A stretch of 64,000 bases of DNA. Origin: Paralvinella palmiformis (lineage: Eukaryota > Annelida > Polychaeta > Terebellida > Alvinellidae). The notes under the pieces are model-generated. The model ran no database searches and was not told the origin of the DNA. It worked only from the letters and a program-made list of their open reading frames with translations. This document shows positions 57,876 through 64,000 of the stretch, one piece after another. Position numbers and translations under genes: made by a program. Each line of letters starts with the position of its first letter. Position 1 is the stretch's first letter. The stretch lies in NCBI GenBank assembly GCA_025642065.1, contig JAODUP010000459.1, forward strand, positions 272,148 to 336,147, read 5' to 3'.

Positions 57876-59811
57876 ATACGTTCCTTCATTTGTACAGTTG
57901 TAGTGTTCATAACTTACTATTCTCGTGACCAAAATGCGACCAAAAAGAGAACTCTGGCTCTGAACTAACTTTCTCTTCATGACCTCTTATTTGGTCTCGG
58001 CCCTTCCCAAAAGTATTCTGAATTACGTAAAGGGTCCAAACTGTGAAGTTTGAAGTTAGCCAAAAGACACGTTAACCTGCTACTAAATATTTGAATACAG
58101 TTTTACACACGAACATCTTTGTTGGTAAACGGTTATAAATCTATTTATTTCTGCTTTATACAGGTTTCAATCGATTAATTTTATAACTTAAAAATAACTC
58201 TAACTTGTTCTAGTTTGAATCGACACCATACAATAAGAAATCTATTTAAAGCAGCTTCGGAGATTAAGCGAGTGCTGAAGGAAGAACGTGCTTTGTGTGT
58301 CGACTAGTAGCTTGTTGAATGGTGAAGTTCATAAAACCGCATTTTGCATGGTTACAATACATAACTAGCCGATGCAAAAACATCTAATTAGTTTATAATT
58401 AGATTTACCAAACGTTGCACATTCGAATAAACTGTGTTGCGCGCATACACAGAGCGGTGACTGATAATTAGACGAAATTGAAGACAAAAATTCTGTTCTG
58501 ATAGTTTGTAATTACTAATAACTATATCGATTGACTAAGTTGGCGTTCGTACCAGTATTTTGATAAATATTGCATTTCTTTGCTCCACATAAGGATCCAA
58601 TAATTGCTTAGTGTATCTAGATGACACATCGGCGTGCGGTACCTGAAACGAATCGAACGATGTGTATGTATTGCTGATTTACCGTTCCCCTGTCATTTAT
58701 TACAAGCATCGCTTCCATATTGAACACTAAATTGCCATTTATGCTTACGAATTTTGAAAAGTTTGTAATGGCTATCTAAACTTTGTTATACAACTTAAAA
58801 TTTACATTCCCTCAAATATGCTGGGGGATAACGAATTATTTTTGACGAAATAAATCTTAGCATGGCCGCCAGTGGGGCATTGAGTCCATGCCTACGCAGT
58901 ATGCCCAGCCAATGAGTCTTTACAAAAATGTAACGTTATAATTACAGGTAAGATGGCATATCGTTGTGTATATGTGCGTGTGTGTAATAATAATCTGTTT
59001 GCGTGTGAATTTTAAAGAAACAATTTTATCAGCCGTTCTTTTGGTGGCTATAAAGATAAATGTTAGCCTTTTTTTTAACTTTAGAGATCCCATGATTCGG
59101 AGTTATCAAAGAAATTAAATACGGGGCTCCTGTGAGTCCGAATGACTAGCGTTGACTGTAGTTGTACAAATACAGTGTACATAGTATACGAGGTTCTAGG
59201 GCAGATTATGGAATACGGAGGTGCACCCAGAAGCGACATTGTACAGATCCCAGGTGTTATTGCTATGGGCAGCAAGCTTTGCATGCGTATTCTCAAGTGC
59301 CTTTTAATTGCAATTAGTAACTCAACTCTGCTCATGAAGTGGCTCAAACACTTCGCCAAGATTGCCGGATGCACCAAAGAGCACCCCCCATCTATTTCTT
59401 CTGAGCGGACACGAGTCACAAAACGCTAGAGACAGTTGACGTCCTGTTAAAAAGTCAGTATTATGTTTGGGAAATGCCCAGTCTTTTGTACTTGCCTTTA
59501 CGCTAAGTGTGTGACTGTGGCCTTTCATTTGCGTTCCACTCAACCAGACTGGTCCATGCGTACACTGCTAAGGTCTTGGATGACTGACCACAGATGTGTC
59601 AAGATGTGGTTAGCTGGGTATGTTGTACCCAAAGTGACAGATCTTAGGAAGTTCATACTGAAATGTGTATTTAATTATATCTAAGCTCTGATACAGTAGT
59701 TGTTGGATCTGTAGTCGAGTGTAAGCACATGCATTAATTCATGCTATGTATTTTAGCAGGATTAAGGCTGTTGCAATTTAGGTAATATTGCAAACTGTAT
59801 TCTTCCATGTG
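57876..59811. other. Intergenic, no recognised gene
   Basis: Open frames on both strands at 59081-59543 are mutually overlapping; no domain was recognised. Could be an unrecognised repeat. Confidence 0.4.
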
Positions 59812-59880
59812 GCAGATCGGCCCATTTAGCCTATCACATGCACAAAAGTGGCCGTAAAACATCATCATCATCATCATCCA
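59812..59880 (+). repeat. SINE family A tail fragment
   Basis: The cggcccatttagcctatcac block and tail aaacatcatcatcatcatc. Head and most of the body are missing. Confidence 0.8.
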
Positions 59881-60094
59881 TGTGACAGACCATGTGATCT
59901 GGGGTCATTAAAGGTTAGACAGCCATATTACAATTTTATGTGGTTGTTAATGTTAATCAGTTGACAAGGTCTGATTACAGTGAAACCTATAACTGAGGAG
60001 TGCATTATTGTAAGTAACGACAATTGTATTGCCAGCTATGAGCCATGTCATTGTAACCTCATCGTAGTGGTCTGATTTGGTTGAGCTATCGTCT

Positions 60095-60245
60095 CGTCAG
60101 TGAGTCATCGTCATGAATCATCCCCGTCTCATTGTGAGTCATTTTCGTTTCGTGTGAGTCAACGTCGTTTCATCGGAAGTCGTCATCGTATTCGTTGGAA
60201 GTCGTCGTCTCATCGAGAGTCAGTGTCTTCTCATTGGCAGTTATT
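60095..60245. repeat. Degenerate GTGAGTCATCGTC minisatellite
   Basis: About six imperfect units of roughly 22-28 bp built on gtgagtcatcgtc / tctcat. Unit length varies. Confidence 0.65.
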
Positions 60246-60256
60246 TCGCCGTCGAG

Positions 60257-60562
60257 TCAGCTTAGTTTGAAATGTGTCAATCGATAAACATTCCCCAGGG
60301 AACGTGGGGTCATAATGTTGATATTTCCACCACACTGCACACACTGAACCTTTTTTTCTAAATCCCTCAAATGTCCGTTCAATTGTTCATGTGACAACTG
60401 GCTTACACCAAACAAGTGACGAGCCAACACGCAATATGATGTGATCTTCATATTTGAGTAAGCATACACCTCTACTGCTGCAGCGCAGTCAGAAGTTAAT
60501 GGTTTTGGGACGAGCGGCTTATGGCCATACAATGACTGCAATTTCGATGCTGAATTCGACAT
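60257..60562 (-). CDS. Unrecognised small open frame, doubtful gene
   Basis: A 101-codon minus-strand frame (MSNSASKLQSLYGHKP...) with a CVQCGG pair of cysteines and even composition. No family was recognised. It has no obvious splice partner; an overlapping frame at 60519-60761 on the same strand suggests a possible frame break in something longer. It may be the remains of a transposon. Confidence 0.15.
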   Translation of the reverse strand: MSNSASKLQSLYGHKPLVPKPLTSDCAAAVEVYAYSNMKITSYCVLARHLFGVSQLSHEQLNGHLRDLEKKVQCVQCGGNINIMTPRSLGNVYRLTHFKLS

Positions 60563-62036
<1,474 letters not shown>

Positions 62037-62370
62037 AAATTATCTTCACTAAAAAAAAACCTACAAAATGATATCTTTAAATCTCTAGTTTTCATAGTAG
62101 ACATTAAATGTTTAAACTTGTGTGACCTTCCATAATACATCTTGATTGTAGATGCAACTATTTATAGTGGACTGCCAAATTTAGCATAAATATGTCCAAT
62201 AATTTTAAATTCACGTCTGCTTATCTCGTGTATCATAGTTAAGAACATTGACCCGAAAGAAACCTAAACAGAGCAATCAGTGATGTTTGTATGGGCCGCC
62301 ATGACCAAACAGCGCTGACTTCCGGTAGTGGCAAAAACAAGCGTTGAAGCAGCTGCGCTTCAAGTTTTGA

Positions 62371-62687
62371 ACCTATGAATACAGACAATTATTATGATGT
62401 GTGCAGTATAATTTTGTGTGTGCAGACAATCTGTATTATTCCTGTCCTATTATATGCCATGAAATATGTAAATGTCGTTTTATGTAAGTCCGTAGATCTA
62501 GTTTAGTTGGGATCATTGACCTAAATATAAAACTTGAATCTACGAATACGGACATTAATTCTGATGTGTGCATTATAATTTTGTGTGTGCAGACAATCTA
62601 TATTATTCCTCTCCTATTATATGCCATGAAATATGTAAAAGTCGTTTTATGTAAATCGGTAGATCTAGTTTAATTTGGATCAAACGC
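62371..62687. repeat. Tandem duplication, about 167-bp period
   Basis: Copies at about 62371-62520 and 62538-62687 share tgtgtgcagacaatct, cctattatatgccatgaaat and gtagatctagttta. A roughly 317-bp duplication follows at once. Confidence 0.9.
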
Positions 62688-63315
62688 CAGAGATAGGCTG
62701 GGGGTTGTCAAACAGGCTAAATAGAATAACAGTTAAGTTTAATTTCCCGCCAAAAAACTCCACTTTAATAGCTATTTTAAATGTGTTCTTTATGCTTACC
62801 GATGAAATGACATCCAGTTTGTATTACTTCCATGCACATGGCTTATGCAACCATCAATAGAACAATAATTCACCACGTTTATAAACCTGATTTTTCCAGT
62901 CTGCGTTTCTATTTCCTCGACTGGAAGTTGGGACCTGTTTGCCATCAAATCGGCGGCCGTGTTCGGTCTAGTTTTCTTTTAGGTCAATGGTTGGGATCAA
63001 ACGCCAGAGTCAGAAGGAGGGATTGTCGAATAGTCTAAATATAATAATAATAATAATAGTTAAGCTTAATTTCCCGCCAAAAAAAGCTTTAACAGTTATT
63101 TTAAATGTGTTCAGTATACTTATTGATGAAAAGATATTCCTTTTGTATTACGTTTACTTCCACGGCTTATGCAACCAACGACACAACAACAATTCACCAT
63201 GTTTATAAACTCGATTGTTCAGTCTCCGTTTCTTTTTTCCACGACCGGAAGTTGGAACTTGTTTGCTATAAAAACTGCGGGCGTGTTCGGTCTAGTTTTT
63301 TTCTTCAGCTCAATG
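62675..63315 (+). repeat. Tandem duplication of a promoter-like block, about 317-bp period
   Basis: Two units begin at about 62675 and 62992 with gggatcaaacgccagag. Each holds TTTCCCGCC (743-751 and 070-078 in their thousands), a ttatgcaacca block, a C/T-rich stretch, a GGAAGTTGG element and gtgttcggtctagttttyt. Unit 2 also has CCGGAAGT at 63245 and TATAAAAA at 63267. Short open frames across it have no family features. Confidence 0.8.
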
Positions 63316-64000
63316 GTTAGGAAGATGAAACAATTTACTAAAATCTTCTACTTCTAGAAAATGATCCGTCAAATAATATTAGTCTTATCAAATATCATAT
63401 TACATAAGGCAACAAAATAGTGCTAAAGTTACAAAGTTAGTCAGCACCCAGAATTAGGCATTGATATTACTCTACTTCAGCTGTAACCAAATCCACATTA
63501 ATTAATATCATCAAATTACATCCGGGTGGCAGCACTAGTTTCACGCTGATACAAATAGTTTTCTTTGAATTTATGGAATCTAATTAGAATAAGGTGGACA
63601 TTATAATATATATTTATCCTTCGTTGATCATAGATTTATTTATATTTGGAATTAATAAATACAAATTTCTGAGCAATAGTTATCAGTTCGTGTCTCACGA
63701 TCTAACAAACAGTTACGTTATAAATATTTGATATCGGAAATTAATTATCAATTTGTGTATGACTGTCTAACAAACAGCTACAATCAACATAATATGATAT
63801 CGTTAATAATTTTAATATGTAATAATTAATAATTAAATGCTATTTGCAGCGGGATTTATTATAAACAACTTTGTGATGTTACACATTACGTGAGTCGGTG
63901 ATCTAAACAATAAGGGTTTTTAAATTTATTTTATATATGTACGAAAGTGATCTGATTCTTAAGTCTGATATTTTGTGCTCAGATTTTCATTTTATTTCGA
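63316..64000. other. AT-rich right end, no gene seen
   Basis: AT-rich, without a recognised exon or repeat. A short pair of similar stretches (caaacagttac / caaacagctac) lies near 63705-63782. Confidence 0.4.

Overview
The window is AT-rich metazoan nuclear DNA with GT-AG split genes, long (CA)n and (TA)n microsatellites, several tRNA-headed SINE families, non-LTR retrotransposon tails and Tc1, pogo-like and FLYWCH/MULE-like transposon relics. Gene content (an intronless class A GPCR with a damaged neighbour copy, VPS18, TMEM101, an invertebrate-type nucleoplasmin) and repeat style fit a lophotrochozoan, most likely a mollusc, perhaps a gastropod. That placement is an inference; no marker gene settles it.

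Layout. 1-4.8 kb: intergenic, with LINE tails and SINEs. 4.84-6.08 kb: intact intronless GPCR on +. 11.13-11.77 kb: a related GPCR on + that lost TM3-TM5 and changed frame (pseudogene). 12-17 kb: AT-rich, with a LINE tail and tandem duplications. 17.26-33.09 kb: VPS18 on -, 18 coding exons reconstructed by splice phase and homology. They cover the beta-propeller and the first part of the CHCR solenoid; the last third of the protein (rest of CHCR, coiled coil, RING) was not found. Its introns hold SINEs, LINE relics and three tandem arrays. 36.66-42.04 kb: TMEM101 on + (3 exons), divergent from VPS18, with a pogo-like relic in intron 1. 43-50.9 kb: transposon graveyard (FLYWCH/MULE, hAT-like low-complexity DNA, LINE tail, Tc1/mariner). 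51.4-57.7 kb: a ten-exon nucleoplasmin gene on + with a TATA box. 58-64 kb: no recognised gene; a composite SINE repeat and a promoter-like tandem duplication near the right edge.

The three intact genes do not form a pathway: VPS18 is a core HOPS/CORVET tethering subunit, TMEM101 a poorly characterised multipass membrane protein, and nucleoplasmin a histone chaperone. Most unusual are: a 30-bp tandem array that repeats the exon 15/intron boundary of VPS18, so each unit carries a 5' splice-site-like and a 3' splice-site-like sequence; a second array anchored on the exon 18 boundary; a one-base frame error in VPS18 exon 17; a GC-AG intron; and a 46-nt piece of nucleoplasmin exon 2 plus its splice donor fused to a SINE 9.6 kb upstream.

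All exon calls come from reading the sequence, conserved protein motifs recalled from the families, and splice-phase consistency. No alignment or database search was run.
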